Shown here: piece after piece, positions 54,774 to 64,000 of the stretch
Layout: the number at the start of each line of letters is the position of its first letter
Position numbering within the stretch: position 1 is the first letter of the stretch
Assembly (NCBI GenBank): GCA_963210315.1
Contig: OY723299.1
Span: 868,001-932,000, forward strand
Source of the DNA: Rhynchopus euleeides
Lineage: Eukaryota > Euglenozoa > Diplonemea > Diplonemida > Diplonemidae
DNA length: 64,000 nucleotides
Direction of reading: 5' to 3'
Translations under genes and position numbers: made by a program
The notes under the pieces: generated by a model
Seen by the model: the letters and a program-made list of their open reading frames with translations, nothing else
Databases searched by the model: none
Told to the model about the DNA's origin: nothing

Positions 54774-55100
54774 TTCATTGACAGGATGCCCCAGACAGAC
54801 ATAGTGCTGCGCATGTCATGGCACTATGTGTGTTGTGTCTGCCACCCATTTGTGAGGGACATTCTACACTTCTGAGTGAAGCCCCCCGTCACCAATAATT
54901 CAAAGAAGCAAAAATGGCAGCTTCCGGCTCCACTTTTACCACTTTTTCAATGTGTTCTGGGCTGATTTCTGGTTTTCCGAAAATCTCAAAAAAATTATCG
55001 CACCATTATCGTATATTATCGTATACGATAATATACGATAATGGGAGTACGATAATAATTATCGTATGCGATAATAATTATCGTTTGCACTGTATGCCTA

Positions 55101-56038
55101 GGGGGGGGGGGCGAGCACTCCCTGCCACTTTTCTCCTTCTCCCCGACTGAAATCACAGCAGACAGCACACAGCGCCCTTCTCCCCCCTCTACCCCCCCCC
55201 CTAGACTTTTCGTTGCATCGGGCTGTGCCTGGTGGGCTGGCCAAGAAGCCATCCGCATTTTTTTTCGATATATCTCGTTCTGCTTCTCCCCCCCCCACCC
55301 ACCCACTCACCCATCTCCAACCACCGCCAAAACCTTGGCATCCCTGCTTCCCCCGTCCCCCCTCACATCCCCCATTGGTTGCTCCAAGGAGGGACAAGCG
55401 ATAAGCTGTCCCCCACGCGCACACGCAAAAAAGCTAAAAGACATGCCTGCTGTGTTTCCTGCCCCTTCCTGGCAGGCCTGTTTCCTTTATTGGCATGTGC
55501 TGCAAGAGGGGGCGGTGGTGAGGTGGGCAGTATGACCCATCAGGTGTTAGTGCACAGTGGACACCCACGCAACAAAACAAGCGGGCTGCTGTATATGATA
55601 TGGGGCATGGAGCAAAACTCTGATGCAGTCTCCACCGGTCTGCCCACACACAGATTCGTGAAGACTATGCAGGATGATGAACCTCGGGGGAAGGCCAGGT
55701 ATGCTAACCACTGAGCTGCCTCTGCTCCTGTGTATGCGATGCGACGCCTCCGCTGCACTGCACACACAGAGGGTCTGTTGTGACGGAGGGTCGGGCGGCA
55801 AACGTGTGCACATCAACACAGTACAACTCTCCTGCTCAAAGCGTGCCACATCGTGACACGCCGCCTGCCTCTAACAGGCGAGCAGGTGGCAAGCGCTTCT
55901 TCTGGGAGGAGCGTAGGTTGCACAGCGGCTGCCGCCACACAGTGCGGCAGCGCAACCTTTTCGGGGATGCGTGCTTCCCATATCGCCGAAAAGGGTTTGC
56001 AGAAAAAAAAACCTTCAGGCACACTGCAGCTGGAAGCG
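55101..56038. other. Intergenic between hAT element and Dam-like gene
   Basis: No protein gene supported. A tRNA-like promoter motif on the minus strand is described separately. Several short inverted repeats occur near 55850-55990. Confidence 0.45.
55669..55720 (-). ncRNA. tRNA-like A-box/B-box segment (possible tRNA relic or SINE head)
   Basis: On the minus strand, GGCAGCTCAGTGGTTAGCAT matches the D-arm/A-box of a tRNA. It is followed 24 nt after the A-box by AGGTTCATCATCC, a weak B-box. The anticodon arm between them is too short for a functional tRNA. No acceptor stem could be paired. Best seen as a degenerate tRNA-derived sequence. Confidence 0.25.
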
Positions 56039-59000
56039 CTAATGCCTCACCTTCACAGGGTCCATAAGGATCGCAAGCAGATCAACAGTGAGTGGCTTTT
56101 CGCCGTGCTGTAGGGAGATGTGTGCAGGAGGAGCGAGGTGGAGCAGCAAAGCTGGGCTAAACACTCGTGAAACATGGGAGCGAGGGAGTGGAGGGATAAG
56201 GCACATAGGCTGCGCGGGGGGGGGGGAGTGGGGGAGTGGAGCCACCACAACTGATGGTGTGTGAAATGGGGGGGGGGGGAGGCTGAAGGGCAAACCGCAG
56301 ATTGCATACCACAGGGTTGTGCAACGGGAGCCCCTGCAAAGGCCACCGGGAGAAGTTGCAGATCATCGCAGCAGCCTCTGTGGTTTGCAGCCACCTGCAG
56401 TCGCGCGGCACGAGCGCCAGCACCGTCAGCCCCTTCTTGCACTCCGCCTGCGCCTTCGCCATCCACTGCGCCAGCCGCGAGAAGGGGGGCAGCATATACA
56501 CGCGCCCGTTGTGATCCGTCGCCTGCTCCACCCAGCTCTTCGCCAGGCCATCCCCTGCCGTGTCGTCATCCAAGACAGGGTAGGGGCAGGGGTCATAGGC
56601 GTGCGGCGGCTCCCACTGCATCTCCGTCACCTTGAGGCACTGCGCGAACACCTCGGGGCTCGAGATGAACGTGTCGGACCTCCTCAGTCCGAAGTGCCGT
56701 ATGGTCCACTCCAGCTCTGGGGTGGCCTTAAAGGGCACGCTGTCGAAGTCGTCGAACAGATCTTCACTCCCCACCACACCGTGGTGCAGCCCACACTGCC
56801 CACCGCTGCCGCTTGGATGCCACACCGGCATTGCATCGGGTGTTGGCTTGGTAGGCACAGGGCCCTCCAATGGAGGGGGCAGATCGGCGAGCCTGCCGTA
56901 TGCCGCATGGAGCAAGGGGAACCGCGCAACGTCGATCTGCCGCGTGTTGTTGATCAGCTCAAACAGCGGCGTCGCGTCGGAAGCAACCTCGAGGGTTACG
57001 CTGTCACGCGAGCGGTTCACAACGGTGATCCCTGCGGGGGCATCACCTAGCGCTTGCTTCTGCATACCCGAAAATATCCTCGCGATCGCCCCGTTCGACC
57101 CAGCCTCAGCGAGATAATCCTCCACACCGCCCGACACGGTTATCACGGTCGGCCCCGACGCAACCCCACCAGCCACCGCAGGCGCCTCGGCGCCAGCCTC
57201 CTCCGCCGCCACCATCTCCGCGTCAGCATAGCCGTCCAGATCGTTGGGCCGCTCCGCAACGGCCTGCATCACACGCAGCAGCCCAGGCTCCTCCGCGTTG
57301 TCGCTGTTTGCCTGCGAAGAGATAAGCCCCTGCATCTCCGCACCCCCCTTGGGCCCGGTGAAGCAGACGCAGAACGGGGCTGGCGCAGCCCTCGCCAGGA
57401 CGTGGGGGAGAGGGTTGTGCCCCACAGAGGATATCACGAGCACCTCCTCCCCGTCCGCTGCAGGCAGGGTGTCGAAGGGGGAGACGTGGTGCCCCCCCGT
57501 TGGGACTGAGTTGAGATACGCCTTTGCCGAAACGCTGGCGCTGGTGCAGAGATCCCCCGTCTCCTCCTCCTCCGGGGCAAAGTCCGCCACGTCATCCTCG
57601 GGGTCCGACACGCCCGGCGCAGCGGCTGCCTGCACCGCAGCCTTTGCGGCGCGGAGTATGGAGACCTTTCTCTCATTCGCCCTCTCCTTCTGGAAAGCCC
57701 CTGCGGTGATCTCAGTCACCATCTGCTCCAGCTGGGTCAGCGTCATCAGAACGTTATGCCGGAGCTTCAGGGCCTCCTGAATCTCCCCTTCGGCGAAATA
57801 CCCGCTGGCCCGGAGGCGGGCCACCTTGCCCGAGCGGTCCTCCTCCTCATCCTGGGAGTGGAGCCTCGCGAGATGCTTCTTCCTCTCGCTAGCCATGGCC
57901 TGCTTCTGCCGGTCCGTCTTCCCCACATCCTCTTCTTCCCACTGCTGGAGGAGTTTTCTGTCACGTTCAGACCGCTTCAGGCGCTTCGCCTCATCCTCCT
58001 GCTCGGGGGACTGTGCCAGGCCCACCTGGTTAATCACACTCACGCTCTCCCCATCCGCTGCGAGTTTGAATGTGTCAGGGAATGCCTTAAGCAGCTCCCT
58101 CACCCCAGCAGGGTACACCTCGTTGATAAGCTGTTGGTTGAGAGGGTCCGACGCGAGGTGCTGGCGGAGCAGTTGGAGCTCGACGGAGGCGCCCTTCTCC
58201 TCCCCCGCGAGGGACATCACCTTGCGCACCACCCAGCGGCGGAGGCCTTCGTGCATAAAGGTCCTCTCCCAGCCCATCCTTTGCAGGATCCCCCCGATCT
58301 TCTGCGACAGCTTCATGGGGAGCGACTTCGGCTGCATCGGGAACTTCGCGGTGCCCTTCGAAGGCGACATCTTCGTCAACATGGCTGATGGGATGACGCC
58401 CTTCCCTGCAACCACCTTCGGCGGCAGCTTGGTTCTCGCCCCAGCAGGCGGGAGTGGGGCAGGCCCCTTTGTGAGGGATTTATGCCCCACAACAGCAGGG
58501 GCCGGAGGAGGTGGTGGAACAGCCACGACAGCAGGGGGTGCTGCAGCAGCGCTGCGTGTTGCGGAGGCTCCATCTGCGACCTTCTGCGCCTTGTTGGGCT
58601 GCGGCGATGCGGCGGCGCTGTCGGCGGGGCGCTTGGCTCCGGAGCTTCCCGCTGCCGGTTCCCCAGAGGTGGAAGGCGTAGGGGCAGGCGCCGGAGGCGG
58701 CGGCGGAGGCGGCGCAGCTCCCTTTGAGGTGGTGCCCTGAGTGGTTGCCTTGGCGGAGGAGGAGGAGGAGGGGGGGATTTTCTTGGCCTCCTCGGCCTTG
58801 CGCTGCGCCTCCTGCGCCTTCTGCTGCTCGGCTTCGCGCTGCGCATCCTCGGGCTTCTTGGGGCCGTGCTCCTTGGGTGTGGCGGTGGCGGTGGGGGCAG
58901 CCTTGCCTCCCTTCCTGTCGGATGAGGGCTGCGGGCCGTGCGGCTTGCCCCCGGTGAACTTGCCGCCCTTGCCCCACTGCTGCTGCTGCGCCCCGAAGTG

Positions 59001-59335
59001 GGCCTGCTGTGGCTGGGGTGGCGCCCACCCGCCCTTCTGCCCCTTCCCGCCCTGCATCATGGCAAAGCCGGTTTGCTGCTGCTGCTGCAGCTGCTGCATC
59101 TGCTGCTGTTGGTGTTGCTGCATCTGCTGCATCTGAAGCTGCTGCTGGGAGATGTTCTGGATGTGATGCTGCTGCTGCGGCTGCTGCTGCTGCTGCTGCT
59201 GCAACTGCTGCTGCTGGTGCTGCAGCTTGTGGAGAAGCTGCTGCTGCTGATGCTGCTGCTGGTTCTGCTGCTGATGCTGCTGTTGCTGCTGCTGTTGCTG
59301 CTGCTGCTGCAGGAGCCTCTGCAAATGCTGCTGCT

Positions 59336-59366
<31 letters not shown>

Positions 59367-59750
59367 GAGCAGCAGCTGCTGCTGGTGCTGCTGCTGCTGT
59401 TGCAGCTGCACCTCCTGCTGCTGCTGGTAGTGCTGGTGCTGCTGCTGGTCCTGATGCTGCCGCTGCTGCACATACTGCTGCCACTCTGATGACTGCGCCG
59501 CCGCACCCCCCGCCCCCCACTGCTGGGCCGGCTGCTGCACCTGCTGGGACAGGAGGTCATCGCAGGCCAGCACACCTCAACATACCTGCTGCACGTAGCC
59601 CTGCATGGCCTGCTGCTGCGGGACAGCACCCATCTGGTACGCCTGCCCTGCCCCTGCCCCCCCTGCAGGCGCGCCTAGCGGTGCACCCTGCTGCTGCTGC
59701 TGCTGCCCGCCATATCCGCCCAACAGGCGGAGCAGGTCTTGGGCGGACAT
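56039..59750 (-). CDS. Gln-rich protein with C-terminal phage Dam-like methyltransferase domain, three exons
   Basis: Exon 1 59586-59750, exon 2 56310-59543, exon 3 56039-56107; introns of 42 nt (GTATGT) and 202 nt (GTATGC). The spliced length of 3,468 nt encodes 1,155 aa. Residues about 56-250 are very Gln-rich, followed by Lys/Glu/Ala/Pro-rich disorder, a helical region (about 430-700) and an acidic part. The C-terminal 130 residues resemble the phage-type DNA N6-adenine methyltransferase family (Dam, PF05869): SSPEVFAQCL for the TP-x-VF start, PPF in YMLPPFSRLAQWMAKAQAEC, then GLTVLALVP. The catalytic D/N-P-P-Y/F tetrad is LPPF (Leu1073), so activity is doubtful. The exon 3 end HGEKPLTVDLLAILMDPVK is hydrophobic. 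It might bind DNA or RNA. Confidence 0.75.
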
Positions 59751-60149
59751 CGCCCCCTGCACCCCACAGCAGGGTGCCCTGTCGGGTGTGCCGTGATGTG
59801 CCAACATAAGCGAGAGGCGCCGATGCTGATCAAATTGAACAAATACACGCGGGGAAGGGGGAGGCAGCGATGGGATGGCGGGGGGGGAGTGGGGAGGGTG
59901 AGAACACCCCCAGGGGGACACCCCACACTAGGCGCCAAGGCCAGGATAAATACTCTGCTTGAGCTCTGGAGCAACCACTCCCACTGTCCCCTGCTGGGCA
60001 ACACGGCAAACTCACACGGGGCTAGAGGGACCAGCAGGCGGGGGTTTGATCGTCGAGAGGGAATGGAAAAGTAAACCAGCAGGCGGGGGGGGGGGTTAGG
60101 GGAACGTGGAAAAGGGGGGGGGTGGGATTGGGGTTGTGGACCACCAAGG
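59751..60149. other. Spacer between Dam-like gene and SNF2 gene
   Basis: No gene or RNA seen. A G-run lies near 60086-60122. It contains the 5' flank of the Q-rich gene. Confidence 0.5.
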
Positions 60150-62432
60150 TTAGAAATGGTTTGCCAGGAGGCGGGAGATCCTGTTGCTCCGGCCATCCGG
60201 AAAGAGGGATGCATTCACCTCTGCGAGGCGGCTGCCAGCCTCATCCTTCCCCTCCGCACCGACGGCTGCGGACAGCGCGGTGTCGAGGGACTGCTGCGAT
60301 GTGGGCGACAGAGCAGCGTAGGCCGCAAGCCCCTCGACATACCCAACCAAGGCACCGGGGCCACCCTTCAAACTATGCAGCGGGTTACCCTCCCCCTCTG
60401 AGCTGCCCGACGACGACGACCCATCCGAGCTGCTCGAATCCGAGTCAGAATCGGACCCCCCATCAGACAGCGGGGCATCTGCAGCGGCCGCAGGCCGGGC
60501 CCCCTCCCCACCCTCCACCCGCACCTGCAGCGACAGCCGCTGCATCTGCTCTGTGAGGTCATCGGTGGGTTCGGCTTCAACAGACTCCTCACCACCGTTC
60601 CCCTGCTCCACGGCGGCCCCCAGAGCTGCGACCTGCGCATTGTCCAGCACAGCCAGAACGTTTGGGCGCCCCCCTGCGTCAGCCTCAAGCACTGCTGTGG
60701 ATTTGGGGCGAATCGGCAGGCCTGCTGTGGAGGCGATGGCACGCACCAGCCTCCGGTGCAGGAGATCCGCCGTGCGGCACTCACCGAGGGGGAGCCGGGA
60801 CAGGGCTGTCACCTGTTCTTCTGTGAAGTGACGCCCGGTGGCCTGCTGCTGCAGCACCGCATCCGACACGTCAGTCTTATGCAATGCCCTCCGGTAGACA
60901 TACTCCTCCACAGTGCCCGCAGTCACCAGCCTGTAGACTGCCACATCCCGGTTCTGCCCGATTCGGTACGCCCGGTCCACTCCCTGAGAATCGTTTGCCG
61001 GATTCCAATCCGGATCGACGATCACAACAGTGTTGGCTGCAGTGAGGGTGATCCCCACCCCACCCACCCTGAGTGTCAGGAGCAGCACAGCACAGTTTGG
61101 ATCGCTTGTGAAGGCGTTGATACGGGCATCACGCGCTTTCACGGAGACAGACCCGTCAACACGCAGGTGGTTCAGAGGAGGCTGCCCGCCACACCCAAAG
61201 GACATCATATGCTCCACCAGGTCCAACACAGTGGTGGTGAGCGAGAAGATAATCATCTTGTCAGCCGGAGCCTCTCCTGACCTCCGCCTTGCAGACAGAT
61301 CCGCCAAAAGGGATGCGAGAAAAGCCATCTTCGCACTTCCCCCTGTGGCATGCCCGTAGAGGGGGCACTCCCCATCCTTCTCGTTGCAGATGTAGGGGTC
61401 ATGCTCGTCCTGAGCCTTTGTGATGGCGGAGCGCTGCGCAGTGGCCCAGGTGTGGTTGCATATCTTGCGGAGATGCACCATGTCCGCCAGGCCCACCCTC
61501 CCTTTGCACGCCTTGAGGTGTGCGGTGTACATCCGCTTCTGCTGCGGCGACATCTGGAGGAACACAGTGAAATCCGCCTTGGCAACGCTCCCTAGCAGCC
61601 CCAGCGACTCCTTCGTGCGGCGGAGGAAGACGGGTGACACCATGCGCTGCAGCGCGGCTGCCTTGTCCCGCCCCGCCTGGCGCTCCTCCTTTGTGGCATC
61701 GGCGCACTGCGCCCGGGCGACGGGGAGGGTGAACTCCGCATGGAAGGTATCGCGGTCCCCCAGCGGCTCGCCCCGCCCCACCCAGTTGAAGACAGCCCAC
61801 ATCTCGCTGAGGTTGTTCTGCACCACGGTGCCCGTCAGGCCGATGCGGAACCCGCGGAGCTCCTGGAGCTGCCGGTAGAGCTTGGTTGCGTCGTTCTTCG
61901 CGCGGTGGAGCTCGTCCACCACCACGCAGCCCCAGGCTGTGCCGCCCACAGCATCGAGCAGACCGAAGGAGGCTATGCCAATGCCACCGCTGCGTTGCAG
62001 GGCCTGGAGACCGGCAGCGCGTGAGTGCCTGGGGGAGAGGTCGATGCATGTCACCCCAGGTGCCCAGTCTGCGGCGTGGCGCACCCACGTCGCCACGCAG
62101 GAGAGGGGTGCCACGACGAGGCAGGTGTGGAAGTCGCCGCTGCGCAGCGCGGTGTGTGCGAACACCATTGCCTGCACCGTCTTCCCCAAGCCCATATCGT
62201 CGCCGAGGAGGGCCCCGGATGCCTCACGCAGGCGGCTGTACAGCCACACCACGCCCTCGCGTTGGTGGGGCCGGAGCCGCTCCCACAGAGCCCCGTCGAT
62301 GTCGGTGGTGGGTGTGGGGGCGGGGGCGGCGGCCCCGGGTTGCGATGCGACGGTCAGGCGTCCCATCGCATCGCACAGCTCCCCGCAGGCGACAGCATCT
62401 GTGTGAACCGGCGGAGATGTGTCGGAAGGCAT
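60150..62432 (-). CDS. SNF2-family DNA translocase, ERCC6L/PICH-like
   Basis: Single exon, 760 aa from the ATG at 62432. ATP-driven double-strand DNA translocase. The N-terminal lobe starts with LRPHQREGVVWLYSRL (motif Q/I region), Walker A GDDMGLGKT (77-85), DELH at 173-176 in place of DEAH/DEGH, and TGTVVQNN in place of TGTPxQN. The C-terminal lobe has VGGVGITLTAANTVVIVDP, DWNPANDSQGVDRAYRIGQ (arginine-finger motif VI) and the following VAVYRLVTAGTVEEYVYRRA. The run after it (ATGRHFTEEQVTALSRL) matches the ERCC6L/PICH pattern more than CSB or RAD54. A Cys pair in the YICNEKDGECPLYGH insert may be structural. The tail is acidic/Ser-rich. PICH acts on mitotic DNA bridges; its role here is inferred. 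Confidence 0.92.
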   Translation of the reverse strand: MPSDTSPPVHTDAVACGELCDAMGRLTVASQPGAAAPAPTPTTDIDGALWERLRPHQREGVVWLYSRLREASGALLGDDMGLGKTVQAMVFAHTALRSGDFHTCLVVAPLSCVATWVRHAADWAPGVTCIDLSPRHSRAAGLQALQRSGGIGIASFGLLDAVGGTAWGCVVVDELHRAKNDATKLYRQLQELRGFRIGLTGTVVQNNLSEMWAVFNWVGRGEPLGDRDTFHAEFTLPVARAQCADATKEERQAGRDKAAALQRMVSPVFLRRTKESLGLLGSVAKADFTVFLQMSPQQKRMYTAHLKACKGRVGLADMVHLRKICNHTWATAQRSAITKAQDEHDPYICNEKDGECPLYGHATGGSAKMAFLASLLADLSARRRSGEAPADKMIIFSLTTTVLDLVEHMMSFGCGGQPPLNHLRVDGSVSVKARDARINAFTSDPNCAVLLLTLRVGGVGITLTAANTVVIVDPDWNPANDSQGVDRAYRIGQNRDVAVYRLVTAGTVEEYVYRRALHKTDVSDAVLQQQATGRHFTEEQVTALSRLPLGECRTADLLHRRLVRAIASTAGLPIRPKSTAVLEADAGGRPNVLAVLDNAQVAALGAAVEQGNGGEESVEAEPTDDLTEQMQRLSLQVRVEGGEGARPAAAADAPLSDGGSDSDSDSSSSDGSSSSGSSEGEGNPLHSLKGGPGALVGYVEGLAAYAALSPTSQQSLDTALSAAVGAEGKDEAGSRLAEVNASLFPDGRSNRISRLLANHF

Positions 62433-62520
62433 CGCCTGCACAAGGGGGTGGTGGTGTGGTGAAGGAGAGAGAAGTTGGAGGGTTTGCGGAGAAGTGGAGA
62501 GGATCAAGGTGCAGCGAGGC

Positions 62521-62560
62521 AGCGGGAGGGAGAATCACCCCTTCAGTGATACTGCGAGGG
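62521..62560 (-). promoter_or_regulatory. Shared upstream element, copy D
   Basis: On the minus strand, GCAGTATCACTGAAGGGGTG then ATTCTCCCTCCCGCTGCC. It aligns with copy A at TATC, TGAAGGG, GAT and CTCC, about 100 bp upstream of the SNF2 ATG. Confidence 0.3.
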
Positions 62561-64000
62561 GGGCGGGGCGGGGGAGGGAAGGTCTGGGAGTTGAAGAATA
62601 TCACGGGTCATTCTTGCTTTATTTCCCCCCCCCCCACTCTCTGGGTTTTTTTAGGGACATACGGCTCTGTCTCTCTCTGTCCCTCTGTTGTCTCTCACCA
62701 ACTCCCTATAATATGAACGCAAAAAAAGCACAGGGGGGGGGGGGGGGGGGATGCACCGCCCCACCGGGGTGAGCCAAGGTCCCAAGACAGGCCAACCCTG
62801 TGAGTTTCACACACCCACACACAGACGCGAATCTTTTTTGCTGAGGACAGATGGCACCGAGCGGACTCTGATGATGTTCATTCCACACACACACACAATG
62901 CGATGTTCCATCTTCCGTGTGGCAGTGTGCCCCCCCCCCCCCCCTCCCTCGCACATCCCCACGGATGTGCAACGCGATACAAATAAGGAGGTTTTCCCTC
63001 TTCCTTTCTCAAAGGGCTTCCTCTCTAACGGGCTGCATCCCCACAGCTCTACTGAGAAGGGCGGGGTGTGGCGGTGCGGGGTTGGGAGGGGGTGAGTGGC
63101 TGGGGCGCTGGGGGTGGGGGGAAGCGCGGCATTTTTAATTCCCATGGGTGGTGGCGGAAACACGCGTGGTGAACACGTGTGCTTCAACTTCGGGCACATA
63201 CACCATACAGCCATTTCCATCCGGGGGGGAATGGCTTCTATGTTTCCTTTGGAGTCGAGGCGTTGGGCCTTTGGGGGATCTGAATGAACCCCCTCTCCTT
63301 GACTGCCTCCGACACTCTCTTCCCCACACCCACCTTTGAAGGCTTTCTGTGCCACCCAGCTCGACATGCAAACCGGAGCACAGCATCTTTGCACTGCTGA
63401 GGCGCACTCCCCGAAATACCTTCCGCGCACAGCAAAGCAAGGATCGCCCAGCTAACGCCGGGTTCAGGACACTTCTCCCATGCTTGTGTTTAATAACACA
63501 TCCCACTTGCTGAAGGGCGGGCCTCTGGCAGGCAGGCAAAGGGAGCTCTCTTGGGGGTAAACCCCAGGGGAGAGAGAGTGGGTGAGGTTCGGTGGGGTGG
63601 GGTGGTGGGGAATGGGTTGTTTGTTGTCTGTTGCACTTTCCTCAGAGGCAAGATAACATGGAGGAAGGCGGGGCAGAATACACGAGCTTGGGGGGGGGGG
63701 GGGGAACTGGGAGGGGGGGAGGGCAGGGATGGAAAAATACAAAAAGTGTTTTATTCAAAAATACGGAAAAATACAAAAATACGTATTTTTCAGCTTTTCT
63801 GGGGGAAAATACGGATAAAATACACTTGCTGCCCTTGCTTTCTGTGCACCCACAGGTCACATAAACAGTCGGCACAACCTGTCCGCATCATCCCAGCACC
63901 GCCGCAGAGGTGGAGGCACAGAAATGCCTCGCACGAAGTGTTTTTCGTGGGGCACTTCGAGGAGGAGCCATCATCGTCTTGGAAGTGTCATCATTGCAGT
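62561..64000. other. Right-end spacer
   Basis: No supported gene. It contains long G- and C-runs (62731-62750, 62931-62945 and 63691-63703), an AT-rich patch with repeated AAAATACG words, and the perfect palindrome AAAAATACGTATTTTT at 63775-63790. Confidence 0.5.

Larger units (their letters stand above)
51786..55098 (-). mobile_element. hAT-type DNA transposon with ATCG-rich subterminal palindromes
   Basis: 3,313 bp. Terminal inverted repeats start GGCATACAGTGCAAACGATA and continue through ATTATTATCGCA at both ends, embedding the CAGTG start typical of hAT elements. Subterminal blocks (51800-52047 and 54992-55090) are packed with ATACGATAAT and its complement, likely transposase-binding sites. 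Flanks are TA on both sides (51784-51785 and 55099-55100). The eight bases next to CAGTG (TAGGCATA and TATGCCTA) are inverted, not direct, copies, so a normal 8-bp hAT duplication is not seen. One transposase ORF is intact, so the copy may be autonomous. Confidence 0.85.

Noticed and set aside
54605-54814. Upstream in-frame ATG for the hAT transposase
   Set aside because: The extension reads through a duplicated transposase fragment in the wrong frame, so it is unlikely to be original coding sequence.
58938-59489. Plus-strand poly-Leu open frame
   Set aside because: It is the antisense of the CAG/CTG tract encoding the Gln-rich domain; Leu runs come from reading CTG.

Overview
This window is nuclear DNA of a eukaryote, most likely a unicellular alga or protist with a compact, GC-rich genome. 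It holds spliced genes with GT-AG introns, a calmodulin, a TRAPP subunit, an astacin protease, a SNF2 translocase, proteins rich in glutamine or other low-complexity tracts, a non-LTR retrotransposon, a hAT-type transposon and a TTAGGG-like repeat block. The calmodulin C-terminus (FVKMMMSK) is the form usual in alveolates and stramenopiles. A chromerid-like alga is my guess, not a demonstrated assignment.

Layout. 1-2.5 kb: plus-strand coding remnants with frameshifts, ending in three C2H2 fingers. 3.9-12.4 kb (minus strand): calmodulin (2 exons), TRAPPC3/Bet3 (3 exons), a secreted PAN/F5-8C-like protein and a lipocalin, separated by repeat-filled spacers that include a 183-bp palindrome. 13.2-21.4 kb (minus): one very large gene, about 2,600 aa in at least 3 exons with one apparent frameshift, carrying an arginine-type mono-ADP-ribosyltransferase fold. 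21.58-24.67 kb: a 3.1-kb block of alternating telomere-like repeats, closed by terminal inverted repeats and flanked by TTAA. 25.2-26.0 kb: a hypothetical gene. 27.3-27.7 kb: a fold-back element. 28.6-31.5 kb: a secreted astacin with tandem PA14 domains. 34.0-42.6 kb (plus): a full-length LINE with coiled-coil ORF1 and OTU-APE-RT-RNase H ORF2, lying between two (AC)n tracts. 42.8-48.7 kb (minus): a 1,983-aa protein with coiled coil and possible SPRY-like end. 49.2-49.8 kb: a J-domain protein. 50.6-55.1 kb: a 1.15-kb long-inverted-repeat MITE abutting a 3.3-kb hAT-type transposon. 56.0-59.8 kb (minus, 3 exons): a Q-rich protein with a degenerate phage-Dam-like domain. 60.2-62.4 kb (minus): an ERCC6L/PICH-like SNF2 protein. 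62.4-64 kb: no supported gene.

All eleven host-like genes read on the minus strand; the only plus-strand coding units are the LINE and the broken left-end unit. The seven introns I could place all begin GTATG and end AG, and fit the flanking frames exactly. A short sequence resembling GCATAtcgAGTGAAGGG recurs upstream of several minus-strand genes.

The most unusual objects are the TTAA-flanked telomere-repeat element, the LINE (same-frame TAG between ORF1 and ORF2, and two identically spaced Cys/His motifs at its C-terminus), and the Q-rich protein with a methyltransferase-like tail.
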